Positions 33,799 to 41,976 of a stretch of 64,000 nucleotides of DNA are shown one piece after another (position 1 is the stretch's first letter; each line of letters opens with the position of its first letter). The position numbers and the translations under genes were made by a program. Under the pieces are notes generated by a model. It worked only from the letters and a program-made list of their open reading frames with translations. It was not told the origin of the DNA and searched no databases. The DNA is from JAAETI01 sp964195945 (GTDB lineage Bacteria > Actinomycetota > Acidimicrobiia > Spongiisociales > UBA5794): the NCBI GenBank assembly GCA_964195945.1, contig CAXMRC010000043.1, positions 1 to 64,000 of the forward strand. Reading direction: 5' to 3'.

Positions 33799-35091
33799 CT
33801 ACCGCTGGTCCAGCGGCAGCCACTGGCGAGACACCTCGCCCGTATAGATCTGACGTGGTCGAGCAATACGGGTCTCGGGGTCCTCGTTCATTTCCTTCCA
33901 GTTGGCGATCCAACCAGGCAGTCGACCGATAGCAAACAGCACGGTGAACATGCGCATCGGGAAGCCAAGCGCACGGAACAGGATGCCCGAGTAGAAGTCG
34001 ACGTTCGGATACAGATTGCGTGAGGAGAAATACTCATCGTTGAGAGCCGCGTACTCCAACTCCGTGGCAACCTTGAGCAGCGGGTCGTCGCCTTCCATGC
34101 GGCCGAGGATCTCGTCGGCGAACTCCTTGAGAATCCTTGCCCGTGGGTCGTAGTTCTTGTAAACGCGGTGCCCGAAGCCCATGAGGCGGAAGTCGTCGTT
34201 CTTGTCCTTTGCCCTTGCAATGTATGACTCGGTGCTGGCGCTCGGGTCGTTGGCGATGTCCGAAAGCATCTCGATGACCTTTTGGTTGGCGCCGCCGTGT
34301 AGCGGACCCCACAATGCATTCATGCCTGCCGCAACCGACGCAAAGACGTTGGCCTGGCTCGAGCCGACGAAACGCACTGTGGCCGTTGAGCAGTTCTGTC
34401 CATGGTCTGCGTGCAGGATCAACAGGACATTGAGAGCCTTTGCAACTAGCGGATCGACCACGTACTCCTCTGTGGGGAGCGCAAACATCATGTGGAGGAA
34501 ATTCTCCACGTAGCCGAGGTCGTTTCGTGGGTAGACATACGGGTGCCCACTCGATTTCTTGTAGGCCCACGCGGCGATTGTCGGCATCTTGGCAAGAAGA
34601 CGTTGCGCGCTTTCGACCACAGATACTTCGTCGTTGGGGTTGTGGTATTCCTCGTAGAACGTCGAGATAGCGTTAGTTGCAGACGACAGTATCGCCATCG
34701 GATGCGCCCGCTTCGGGAACGCATCGAAGAATCGCTTCATCTCTTCGTTGAGAAGCGTGTGGTAGCGCATCGAATCCTGCCACTCCTCGAGCTGTGTCTC
34801 GTTGGGGAGCTCCCCATAAAGCAGCAGGTATGCAACTTCTAGGAACGAACAGTTGTTGGCCAAGTCTTCGATCGGATAGCCACGATGCGTCAGCAGTCCT
34901 GCACCGCCATCTACATATGTAATGGAGGAACGCGTCGATGCGGTGTTCGCAAAACCAGGGTCGTATGTGACGATTCCGTGGGTAGGACGCAGCTTCGAGA
35001 TGTTGAGGCCATCGTTACCTACGTTGGCCAGGACCCCGGGGAGTTCAAGCGAATTCTCGCCGATTTGTAACGTTGCGCCTCGCTCGTCCAT
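33799..35091 (-). CDS. gltA: Citrate synthase (type II, GltA)
   Basis: 430 residues. It has the N-terminal extension of hexameric type II enzymes (LRPTHGIVTYDPGFANTAS). Active-site landmarks are the first His in ILHADHGQNCS, the catalytic His in LWGPLHGGANQ, GFGHRVYKNYDPRA, and Asp in LYPNVDFYSG. It condenses acetyl-CoA with oxaloacetate at the entry of the TCA cycle. It is divergent from pgsA over about 107 bp, and a TAGAAT -10 candidate lies 43 bp upstream of the start. Confidence 0.95.
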   Translation of the reverse strand: MDERGATLQIGENSLELPGVLANVGNDGLNISKLRPTHGIVTYDPGFANTASTRSSITYVDGGAGLLTHRGYPIEDLANNCSFLEVAYLLLYGELPNETQLEEWQDSMRYHTLLNEEMKRFFDAFPKRAHPMAILSSATNAISTFYEEYHNPNDEVSVVESAQRLLAKMPTIAAWAYKKSSGHPYVYPRNDLGYVENFLHMMFALPTEEYVVDPLVAKALNVLLILHADHGQNCSTATVRFVGSSQANVFASVAAGMNALWGPLHGGANQKVIEMLSDIANDPSASTESYIARAKDKNDDFRLMGFGHRVYKNYDPRARILKEFADEILGRMEGDDPLLKVATELEYAALNDEYFSSRNLYPNVDFYSGILFRALGFPMRMFTVLFAIGRLPGWIANWKEMNEDPETRIARPRQIYTGEVSRQWLPLDQR

Positions 35092-35133
35092 ACTTTTTCC
35101 ACAGCCTTTCCAATTGAGTCCGTCTGGCTGCGG

Positions 35134-35158
35134 ATTCTAGCCCGGAGAACAGATGTTC
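35134..35158 (-). promoter_or_regulatory. Possible gltA -10 element and GAAC-N4-GTTC site
   Basis: On the minus strand TAGAAT (35134-35139) is a good -10 hexamer for gltA. GAACAGATGTTC (35147-35158), where the spacer would be, fits the GAAC-N4-GTTC pattern of actinobacterial LexA boxes and differs from the ruvC box at one base. Because one such match is expected by chance in a window this size, the regulatory reading is tentative. Confidence 0.35.
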
Positions 35159-35198
35159 AGTTTGTCGTGGTAGCTTTCGTGTCCGGAAGGAGACCACC

Positions 35199-35795
35199 GT
35201 GCTCGATCTGAGGGGTAGGAGTCGGTTAGCGCCGATTCTGGACCCGATCGCAGTTGGCCTGTCAAAGGCCAGGCTGACACCCACCATGATCACGATGCTC
35301 GGATTGCTCGTGACTCTCGTTGGCGCGTCGCTTATAGCGGTTGATCGCTATGCACTCGGTGGCTTCGTCGCTGGTGTCGGCGTCGCTCTCGATGCTCTCG
35401 ATGGGCCTCTTGCGAGACATCAAGGTACTGCCTCGATCCGTGGCGCGTTTATCGACACGATGGCTGACCGCTTTGGCGAGGTCGCGCTGTGGACCGGTCT
35501 CACCTTTAGCCTGCGCTCTGATGAGACGGGCCTGATGCTGTGCATCCTTGCCCTGGCCTTCTCGATGCTGACCCCATACGTGCGCTCCAAAGCGGAGAGT
35601 TGGGGCGCCGAGGGTCGCGGTGGCTGGATGGGACGCGCCGAACGGATGATTCTGATGCTCGTCGGCCTGATGCTGGCCGGGTGGGGGCTCAACGTCCTTC
35701 ACTACATGCTTTGGATTTTCGTGGTGCTGTCAGGCCTCACCGTGGCGCAACGCATTCGGCGCACCTGGCACCAGCTGGGTGAGGACGCCCAGTGA
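35199..35795 (+). CDS. pgsA: CDP-alcohol phosphatidyltransferase, probably phosphatidylinositol-phosphate synthase
   Basis: 198 residues with about six membrane helices. The CDP-alcohol phosphotransferase signature D-x2-DG-x2-AR-x8-G-x3-D-x3-D is complete in DALDGPLARHQGTASIRG followed by AFIDTMADR. GTG 35199 is preceded by GGAAGGAG. Position ahead of an acyltransferase and a PimA-like glycosyltransferase matches the mycobacterial pgsA1-acyltransferase-pimA cluster, so the substrate is probably inositol phosphate, giving the anchor for phosphatidylinositol mannosides. The symbol rests on that context. Confidence 0.85.
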   Translation: MLDLRGRSRLAPILDPIAVGLSKARLTPTMITMLGLLVTLVGASLIAVDRYALGGFVAGVGVALDALDGPLARHQGTASIRGAFIDTMADRFGEVALWTGLTFSLRSDETGLMLCILALAFSMLTPYVRSKAESWGAEGRGGWMGRAERMILMLVGLMLAGWGLNVLHYMLWIFVVLSGLTVAQRIRRTWHQLGEDAQ

Positions 35796-35802
35796 CTCCA
35801 GG

Positions 35803-36690
35803 GTGAAAGATCGGCTCGGCTTTCTCGTCTACAGATTCTTTATAGGGGTACTTGGTGTGCTCCCAGAAGGGGTCATGTATCGGACGGGTGAGGGGCTCGG
35901 TCGTCTCGTCTGGTATATCGCACCGAAGAGACGGCGGCTGGTGCAGCGCCATCTAAGGCGAATCCTCGGACCTGACGTACCGGTCAAACAGAAGTCAAAG
36001 AAGATGTTTGGAAGCTACGGGCGTTACTGGGCAGAAGTCTTCTGGCTCCGCCCCAAACGCAAACCCGGTCTCGTTGCCGACTCGACTGTTGTCAACCAGC
36101 AAGCACTCCACGATGCGTTCGGGCAAGGCAACGGTCTGCTGCTGATCCTGCCCCACATGGGTAACTGGGAGATCGCAGGAGCTGTCGCCGAATCGCTGGG
36201 GATGCCGGCGCTGTCGGCCGCCGAGAACCTGCCCAACCCGCTTATCACCGACTGGTTCGTCAACATACGTGCCATGGTCGGTATCGACATCGTGTTGACC
36301 GGTAGAGGCATGCGCGCCACCGGGGCGCTGATGCAACGCCTCAAGGCGGGCAAAACGGTCGCTCTCCTCGCAGATCGTGATGTCACGGGACGCGGGGTGC
36401 CTGTGATGTTCTTCGGTGAGGAGACGACGATGCCACCGGGGCCGGTCGCTCTGGCGCTGCGCAGTGGGGCGCCGCTTATCGTTGTCGGCTCGTATTTCAA
36501 AGATGGCCGCGGCCACAAGTACGTTGTATCGGATCCGCTCGACTTGCCAGAGACCGGTACAAAAGAGGAGCGCATCGCCGCGGGAGTCCAACTCCTCGCA
36601 ACGGCGCTCGAGGAGAAGATTCGGCTTGCCCCCGAAGATTGGCATCTCTTTGTTCCAAACTGGCCGTCGGACCGGGAGGAATCGGAGTGA
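35803..36690 (+). CDS. Lysophospholipid acyltransferase family, probable PIM acyltransferase
   Basis: 295 residues (303 if started at GTG 35779). HtrB/LpxL-like fold: the catalytic H-x4-E motif appears as LPHMGNWEIAG, followed by ALLADRDVTGRGVPVMFFGE and PGPVALALRSGAPLIVVGSY. An N-terminal hydrophobic segment (FLVYRFFIGVLGVLPEGVMY) holds it to the membrane. Between pgsA and pimA it corresponds to the mycobacterial enzyme that acylates the mannose of phosphatidylinositol mannosides. Its stop overlaps the pimA start as GTGA. Start choice between the two GTG codons is uncertain. Confidence 0.82.
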   Translation: MKDRLGFLVYRFFIGVLGVLPEGVMYRTGEGLGRLVWYIAPKRRRLVQRHLRRILGPDVPVKQKSKKMFGSYGRYWAEVFWLRPKRKPGLVADSTVVNQQALHDAFGQGNGLLLILPHMGNWEIAGAVAESLGMPALSAAENLPNPLITDWFVNIRAMVGIDIVLTGRGMRATGALMQRLKAGKTVALLADRDVTGRGVPVMFFGEETTMPPGPVALALRSGAPLIVVGSYFKDGRGHKYVVSDPLDLPETGTKEERIAAGVQLLATALEEKIRLAPEDWHLFVPNWPSDREESE

Positions 36691-37742
36691 GAATCGGATT
36701 GGTGTGCCCATACGACATGGGTGCGTTTGGCGGTGTACAGGATCAGGTGCTGCGGCTCTCGAGTTGGCTGACAGATGCCGGGCACGACCCGATCGTGATC
36801 GCTCCCGGCAGTAGCGAGGTCGCGGGGTTTGTCTCAGCAGGGCCGGTTACGGTGGTGCCGGCGAACGGGGCAACGACACCGATCGCTCTCTCTAAGAGGG
36901 CCGCCAAGAACGTGCTCGAAGCGCTGGATTCTGTGGACGTTGCCCACATTCACGAACCGCTGATGCCGCTGGTGTCGCTGGTGGCGCTGCGCAAAGCGCC
37001 TGTCCCATTGGTCGGCACCTTCCACGCCGATACCTCCAGAGCCGCGGAGTGGGTCTACAAACTTGGCAAACCGCTCACCGCACGCTGGTTCCGGCGCCTT
37101 GCTGTGATCACCGCGGTTAGTCCGATCGCGGCGAGGGTGGTCGACGACACCGGTCGGGTGCGGATCATCCCCAACGGAGTTGACGTCGAGCAATATGCGC
37201 CGGGGAAGAAACAACCTGGCTCAGTCGTGTTCCTGGGGCGCAACGACGAACGCAAGGGGCTGCCCGTCCTTCTTGCGGCATGGCCCAGAATCCGGAGGTC
37301 GCATCCGCACGCACAACTAACCGTTGTCGGTGCCGACCAACCTGATGCCGCCATCCCCGGAGTGCGATTCGTCGGCCGTGTTTCAGAAGAGGCAAAACGG
37401 AGTCACCTCAGCGAAGCCAGCGTCTACTGCGCCCCGAACCTGAGCGGCGAAAGCTTTGGGATCGTGGTCGTGGAGGGCATGGCTGCTGGATGTGCGGTGG
37501 TCGCCAGCGGGTTACCCGCCTTTGTCAGGGTGGCGGGTAACGCCGCTCGATTCGTTGCCCCCGGCGATGCCGACGGTCTTGCGAGCGAGATCACCAGCTT
37601 GCTCGACGACGACGATACGGTTCGTACGTTGGGTGCGATCGCTGTGGAGCGTGCACAACAGTTCAGCGGCAAGATTGTCGCCGCCGCCTATATCGATGCT
37701 TACGAAGAAGCGCTGGCTGCCAACGGCAGGATGACGCGATGA
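36687..37742 (+). CDS. pimA: Phosphatidylinositol alpha-mannosyltransferase-like glycosyltransferase (GT4)
   Basis: 351 residues. It starts VRIGLVCPYDMGAFGGVQDQVLRL, the GT-B acceptor-side signature of PimA with its Gly-Gly. THE donor-side motif is SGESFGIVVVEGMAAGCAVVAS, holding the E-x7-E of retaining GT4 enzymes. RIIPNGVDVEQY and FLGRNDERKGLPVLLAAW are also typical. It would add the first mannose from GDP-mannose to phosphatidylinositol on the inner leaflet. GGGAGGA precedes GTG 36687; the extension upstream lies inside the acyltransferase gene. Confidence 0.85.
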   Translation: MRIGLVCPYDMGAFGGVQDQVLRLSSWLTDAGHDPIVIAPGSSEVAGFVSAGPVTVVPANGATTPIALSKRAAKNVLEALDSVDVAHIHEPLMPLVSLVALRKAPVPLVGTFHADTSRAAEWVYKLGKPLTARWFRRLAVITAVSPIAARVVDDTGRVRIIPNGVDVEQYAPGKKQPGSVVFLGRNDERKGLPVLLAAWPRIRRSHPHAQLTVVGADQPDAAIPGVRFVGRVSEEAKRSHLSEASVYCAPNLSGESFGIVVVEGMAAGCAVVASGLPAFVRVAGNAARFVAPGDADGLASEITSLLDDDDTVRTLGAIAVERAQQFSGKIVAAAYIDAYEEALAANGRMTR

Positions 37743-38515
37743 GCTACACCAATCTGCATGTGACCGTTGCCGATGGTCGAGCCAGAATCGTTCTTGATCG
37801 GCCAGAGCGTCGCAATGCGATGAGCCTTGCGCTCCTCAGCGAACTTGAAGACGCAATCGAGGAAATCGGATCCGATCCATCTATCCGGGCGATCATCCTC
37901 GAAGGGGAGGGGCAGGTCTTTTCATCCGGTCATGACCTTGGCGAGATGATCGACAGGGAACCCGAGTTCTACGACCAGCTCTTTGCGACCTGTACAAACG
38001 TGATGTTGAGGTTTCAGAGCGTCCCGCAGCCGGTAATCGCAAAGGTACACGGTATGGCAACCGCAGCCGGCTGCCAACTGGTCGCGGCATGCGACCTGGC
38101 TGTCGCAAGCGAAGAGTGCCGATTTGCCACACCAGGGGTGACGATCGGCCTGTTCTGCTCGACTCCGATGGTGCCAATTTCACGGGCGATCGGACGCAAG
38201 CGGGCATTGGAGATGTTATTGACCGGCGACCCTATCGATGCCACTACCGCTCGGAATTGGGGCCTCGTCAACAGGGTCGTCCCCATTGACGATCTCGAGG
38301 AAGAGACCGTCGCGCTTGCGGAACGGATCGCCAGGTTTAGCGGAGACATCGTCGCTATCGGCAAAGCTGCGTTCTACAAGCAGATCGACGAACGGCAGGC
38401 CGACGCCTATGCCCTCGCCGAGCCGATCATGAGCCAGAACGCCCAACACGACGATGCCCAGGAAGGCATGGGGGCGTTTCTCGAGAAGAGACCGCCCGTC
38501 TGGAAAGACCAATAA
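37739..38515 (+). CDS. Enoyl-CoA hydratase/isomerase family protein
   Basis: 258 residues, crotonase fold. The N-terminal strand-loop ARIVLDRPERRNAMSLALLSEL, the oxyanion-hole segment VFSSGHDLGEM and KVHGMATAAGCQLVAACDLAVAS are conserved. GVTIGLFCSTPMVPISRAIGRKRALEMLLTG continues the core. The glutamates used in hydration are not obvious (the residue after GLFC is Ser), closer to ECHDC3-type members. ATG 37739 overlaps pimA by ATGA although the function seems unrelated. Confidence 0.88.
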   Translation: MSYTNLHVTVADGRARIVLDRPERRNAMSLALLSELEDAIEEIGSDPSIRAIILEGEGQVFSSGHDLGEMIDREPEFYDQLFATCTNVMLRFQSVPQPVIAKVHGMATAAGCQLVAACDLAVASEECRFATPGVTIGLFCSTPMVPISRAIGRKRALEMLLTGDPIDATTARNWGLVNRVVPIDDLEEETVALAERIARFSGDIVAIGKAAFYKQIDERQADAYALAEPIMSQNAQHDDAQEGMGAFLEKRPPVWKDQ

Positions 38516-38605
38516 GCCGCCACGGACCAGGTCGGGAACCGCTGCCGCCGGGGTCATCGACGACCGGTACACTTGGTTTGTTGAGAACATAATGAGGAGT
38601 TTGAG

Positions 38606-39499
38606 ATGAATACGTCATCGTCTGAACGAGGCACAGATCTCGTCAAGAGAGGTCTGGCTGAGATGCTCAAAGGTGGCGTCATCATGGACGTCGTCAACGT
38701 GGAGCAGGCTCGGATTGCCGAAGAGGCCGGCGCGGTCGCAGTGATGGCGCTGGAACGGGTTCCCGCCGACATTCGGGCTCACGGCGGGGTTGCTCGCATG
38801 GCAGACCCATCAATCGTCGAGCAGATAGTCGAAGCTGTATCGATCCCGGTGATGGCGAAGTCGCGCATCGGCCATTTTGTAGAGGCCCAGGTCCTCGAGT
38901 CCCTTGGCGTCGACTATATCGACGAGTCCGAGGTGCTGTCTCCGGTCGATGACAACCACATCGACAAGTGGAACTTCACCGTGCCGTTTGTGTGCGGGGC
39001 GAAAGATCTCGGAGAGGCACTCCGCCGCATCGGTGAAGGGGCTGCCATGATCCGCACCAAGGGCGAGCCTGGAACGGGCAACGTCATCGAAGCGGTCAAG
39101 CACATGCGGATGATGAACAGGCAGATTCGTCGTCTCACCGTCCTTGACGATAACGAAGTGATGGCGGCCGCTAAGGAACTCATGGCCCCGTACACGTTGG
39201 TCAAGGAGATTGCCAAAACTGGCAAGCTTCCCGTGGTCAACTTTGCCGCCGGTGGGATTGCGACACCTGCTGATGCCGCGCTCATGATGCAACTCGGTTG
39301 TGACGGTGTCTTTGTGGGATCCGGGGTCTTCAAGTCTGGAGACCCGAGCGTGCGGGCTCGTGCGATTGTGGAAGCAACCACCTTCTACAAAGACGCATCC
39401 AAGATTGCCAAGGTGTCCCGCAACCTGGGCGAAGCAATGGTCGGGATCAACATCGACACGCTGAAGCCTGAAGAGCGGATGCAAGACCGGGGCCTTTAG
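38606..39499 (+). CDS. pdxS: Pyridoxal 5'-phosphate synthase, PdxS subunit
   Basis: 297 residues, highly conserved barrel. GGVIMDVVNVEQARIAEEAGA opens the barrel, the first Schiff-base Lys85 is in VMAKSRIGH, and the phosphate loops are GEPGTGNVIEAVKHMR and GCDGVFVGSGVFKSG. With PdxT it makes PLP from ribose 5-phosphate, glyceraldehyde 3-phosphate and glutamine-derived ammonia. GAGGAG precedes ATG 38606, and pdxT follows after 33 bp. A TACACT at 38568-38573 is a possible -10. Confidence 0.97.
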   Translation: MNTSSSERGTDLVKRGLAEMLKGGVIMDVVNVEQARIAEEAGAVAVMALERVPADIRAHGGVARMADPSIVEQIVEAVSIPVMAKSRIGHFVEAQVLESLGVDYIDESEVLSPVDDNHIDKWNFTVPFVCGAKDLGEALRRIGEGAAMIRTKGEPGTGNVIEAVKHMRMMNRQIRRLTVLDDNEVMAAAKELMAPYTLVKEIAKTGKLPVVNFAAGGIATPADAALMMQLGCDGVFVGSGVFKSGDPSVRARAIVEATTFYKDASKIAKVSRNLGEAMVGINIDTLKPEERMQDRGL

Positions 39500-39532
39500 G
39501 TCTGGATCCGTACGAAAGAGGATGGTTAGAAA

Positions 39533-40111
39533 ATGACGGTTGGTGCGCTCGCGCTCCAAGGAGACTTCAGAGAGCACCTCGCGATGGTGCGCCAGCTGGG
39601 CGTGAAAGGTGTCGAGGTAAGGACCCCCGAGGAGCTCGACGCCATCGACGCTTTGATCATTCCTGGTGGGGAATCGACTGCGATTGGCAGGTTGGCGACC
39701 ATCTACGGTCTCATTGAGCCATTACGGCAGCGGATAAATGACGGTATGCCGGTTCTGGGGACTTGCGCCGGGATGATATTCCTTGCGTCCGCGACAAAAC
39801 GCTATGAACAACCGCAGTTGGGAGTTCTCGACGTGGTTGTCGAGAGAAACGCCTTTGGGCGCCAGGTGGATTCGTTTGAAGCGGCTCTCGATGTACAAGG
39901 GCTTGCCATGCCGGTGCATGCGGTGTTCATCCGAGCACCGTGGATCCACAAGGTGGGCGCCGAGGTGGATGTTCTTGCGTCCGTTCTCGAGCCGGAGTCG
40001 GGTGAGGAGCACCCTGTATTTGTCCGCCAGGGACGTATCCTGGCAACATCTTTTCACCCTGAACTGACTAATGACACGCGAATACACGAGTTGCTGATGG
40101 AGGTGGGCTGA
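39533..40111 (+). CDS. pdxT: Pyridoxal 5'-phosphate synthase glutaminase, PdxT subunit
   Basis: 192 residues. The class I glutaminase triad is complete: Cys78 in GTCAGM, His175 and Glu177 in TSFHPEL. The PGGEST loop at 44-49 contacts glutamine. It starts TVGALALQGDFREH, usual for PdxT. It supplies ammonia to PdxS through a channel. The stop directly abuts the yebC start with no intervening base. Confidence 0.96.
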   Translation: MTVGALALQGDFREHLAMVRQLGVKGVEVRTPEELDAIDALIIPGGESTAIGRLATIYGLIEPLRQRINDGMPVLGTCAGMIFLASATKRYEQPQLGVLDVVVERNAFGRQVDSFEAALDVQGLAMPVHAVFIRAPWIHKVGAEVDVLASVLEPESGEEHPVFVRQGRILATSFHPELTNDTRIHELLMEVG

Positions 40112-40849
40112 ATGGCCGGGCATTCCAAGTGGGCGAATATCAAGCACCGCAAGGGGCGACAGGACGAAAAACGCGGCAAACTCTTTGCCAAGCTGATTCG
40201 CTCCGTCGAGGCAGCAGCTCGCCAGGGCGGTGGCGATACCAGCGCCAACGCGACGCTGGCCACCGCGATACAGAAGGCGAAGGACAATTCGGTTCCAAAG
40301 GACAATATCGAGCGGGCCGTCGCCCGTGGGTCCGGTGCCGATGATGGGGTCGTCTATGACGAGGTCTGGTACGAGGGGTACGCCCCCGGCGGGGTTGCCC
40401 TTTATGTTCAGATCCTCACCGACAACCGGAACCGTGCTGCTTCGGATGTGCGCTCCGCATTCAGCAAAAACAATGGAAGCCTTGGCGAACCTGGTTCTGT
40501 TGGCTATCTCTTCGAACAGAAGGGTTACCTACTAGCTCGTGGGGATGAAGACACCGTGATGATGGCGGCCCTTGAAGGTGGCGCCGACGATGTCAATCCA
40601 AGCGACGATGTTTGGGAGATTCTCTGTGCTCCAGGTGATCTAGGCGCGGTGCGCACGGCTCTCGAAGATGCCGATGTGGCTGTCGAGCAGGCGGAAGTCA
40701 CTCAAATGCCCTCGGTGTCGGTGGCCGTCGACGATGTGGGTGCCACCAAAGTGCTGCGCCTCGTCGATGCTCTGGAAGACCTCGATGATGTTCAGGCGGT
40801 ATTTGGCAACTTCGATATACCTGACGAGGTTCTCGACTCGCTGGGGTAG
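40112..40849 (+). CDS. yebC: YebC/PmpR family protein
   Basis: 245 residues, full length. The N-terminus MAGHSKWANIKHRKGRQDEKRGKLF is nearly invariant in the family, followed by the basic helical domain and VRSAFSKNNGSLGEPGSVGYLF. Long annotated as a DNA-binding regulator of ruvC and others, members have more recently been linked to relief of ribosome stalling. It sits 59 bp upstream of ruvC, the usual arrangement, but ruvC has its own promoter in the gap. Confidence 0.95.
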   Translation: MAGHSKWANIKHRKGRQDEKRGKLFAKLIRSVEAAARQGGGDTSANATLATAIQKAKDNSVPKDNIERAVARGSGADDGVVYDEVWYEGYAPGGVALYVQILTDNRNRAASDVRSAFSKNNGSLGEPGSVGYLFEQKGYLLARGDEDTVMMAALEGGADDVNPSDDVWEILCAPGDLGAVRTALEDADVAVEQAEVTQMPSVSVAVDDVGATKVLRLVDALEDLDDVQAVFGNFDIPDEVLDSLG

Positions 40850-40869
40850 GGGAGCCGGAAGCAAGATGC

Positions 40870-40914
40870 TTGGCATCGGGCGACGCAGTATCTACTGTAT
40901 GGGAACATATGTTC
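40870..40914 (+). promoter_or_regulatory. ruvC promoter with overlapping LexA (SOS) box
   Basis: TTGGCA (40870-40875) and TACTGT (40893-40898) are separated by exactly 17 bp, giving a start of transcription near 40905 and an almost leaderless ruvC mRNA. GAACATATGTTC (40903-40914) is a perfect palindrome of the GAAC-N4-GTTC class bound by LexA in Actinomycetota and Bacillota. It covers the start point and the ATG itself, so LexA would block initiation until DNA damage. ruvC is a known LexA target in mycobacteria. Confidence 0.75.
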
Positions 40915-41406
40915 GTACTTGGAATTGACCCCGGCCTTTCAACCCTTGGTTACGGGATCATCGAGAGCAGGGGTCACAACATCCGAGCTGTCGCTGCTGG
41001 CGCAGTCCGGACTGCACCCGGTCTCGATGTTGGGACAAGACTTGCCGAGCTCTACCGCGATCTCGATGACCTTGTCACCGAGCACCAGCCCGACGAGGCA
41101 GCCATCGAGCAGGTCTTCGTTAACCGAAATCTACAAACAGCAACCACGGTTGGCCGTGCTTCCGGGGTTGTGTTGCTTGTGCTGGCGCAGCACAACATCA
41201 AGGTCGCTGAATACACACCATCGGCCGTAAAGAGCGCCTTGACCGGCTACGGCAACGCCGACAAAGCTCAAATGAAGAAGGTGGTCGCGATGCGATTGGG
41301 CCTGGACCAATTGCCAAGTCCAGCCGACGCCGCGGACGCGCTCGCCATTGCGCTGTGTCATGTTCAGGGTGCGTCAGTTCGCCGACTCGCCGAGCGTGCC
41401 CAGTGA
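40909..41406 (+). CDS. ruvC: Holliday junction endodeoxyribonuclease RuvC
   Basis: 165 residues. The catalytic acids are all present: Asp7 in VLGIDPGLSTLGYG, Glu67 in AAIEQVF, and Asp140/Asp143 in SPADAADALAIA. The RuvC resolvase cuts Holliday junctions with RuvAB. ATG 40909 starts the conserved protein; a longer frame upstream is not conserved and would cross the promoter. The stop overlaps ruvA as GTGA. Confidence 0.96.
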   Translation: MFVLGIDPGLSTLGYGIIESRGHNIRAVAAGAVRTAPGLDVGTRLAELYRDLDDLVTEHQPDEAAIEQVFVNRNLQTATTVGRASGVVLLVLAQHNIKVAEYTPSAVKSALTGYGNADKAQMKKVVAMRLGLDQLPSPADAADALAIALCHVQGASVRRLAERAQ

Positions 41407-41975
41407 TTGGGAGATTGAGCGGCGGTGTCATTGAAAAAGGCTTGGACCGTGTACTGCTCGAGGTTGCGGGTGTGGGATACGACATTGCAGTCACCCCCAA
41501 CACGCTGGCCGACCTACCTGGCACCGGACAACCAGCGGTGCTTCACACGCATCTTCATGTTCGTGAGGATGTTCTTGCCCTCTACGGCTTTGCTAGCGCG
41601 GACGAGCGCGATGTGTTCCAGATCCTGATCGGAATCAGCGGAGTCGGCCCCAAACTGGCTTTGGCCGTCCTGGCGACCCTTGGCCCAGATCAGCTACGGA
41701 CCGTTGTCGTGACCGAAGACGTTGCCGCTTTGACATCTGTGCCAGGGATTGGGCAACGCAGCGCCCAAAAGCTGCTTCTCGAATTGCGTCCGAAACTGGA
41801 CGTGCCCGACACACCTCTGCAACCAGGCAGTGTGCTGGCTCAAGTCCGTGAGGCGCTCGAAGGTCTCGGATATCAGGCCGCGGAAATCTCAGACGTCATG
41901 CGGAGCATTCCTACGGACATGTCCGTGGAAGACACGCTGCGGCAGGCTCTCCAGGAACTCGGAAGGCAGCGCTGA
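41403..41975 (+). CDS. ruvA: Holliday junction branch migration protein RuvA
   Basis: 190 residues. Domain I is an OB fold (VIGRLSGGVIEKGLDRVLLEVAGVGYDI). Domain II has the two helix-hairpin-helix motifs, ISGVGPKLALAVL and VPGIGQRSAQKLLLEL. Domain III (about 145-190, SVLAQVREALEGLGYQAAEI) contacts RuvB. GTG 41403 overlaps the ruvC stop. RuvA tetramers hold the junction and load RuvB. Confidence 0.96.
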   Translation: MIGRLSGGVIEKGLDRVLLEVAGVGYDIAVTPNTLADLPGTGQPAVLHTHLHVREDVLALYGFASADERDVFQILIGISGVGPKLALAVLATLGPDQLRTVVVTEDVAALTSVPGIGQRSAQKLLLELRPKLDVPDTPLQPGSVLAQVREALEGLGYQAAEISDVMRSIPTDMSVEDTLRQALQELGRQR

Positions 41976-41976
41976 C

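Noticed and set aside
35803..36000. Gene-transfer signature in the lipid cluster
   Set aside because: Codon use and gene order match the surrounding core genes.
41749..41976. Longer RuvB N-terminus
   Set aside because: Sequence inside ruvA in another frame; RuvB homologues begin close to 41977.
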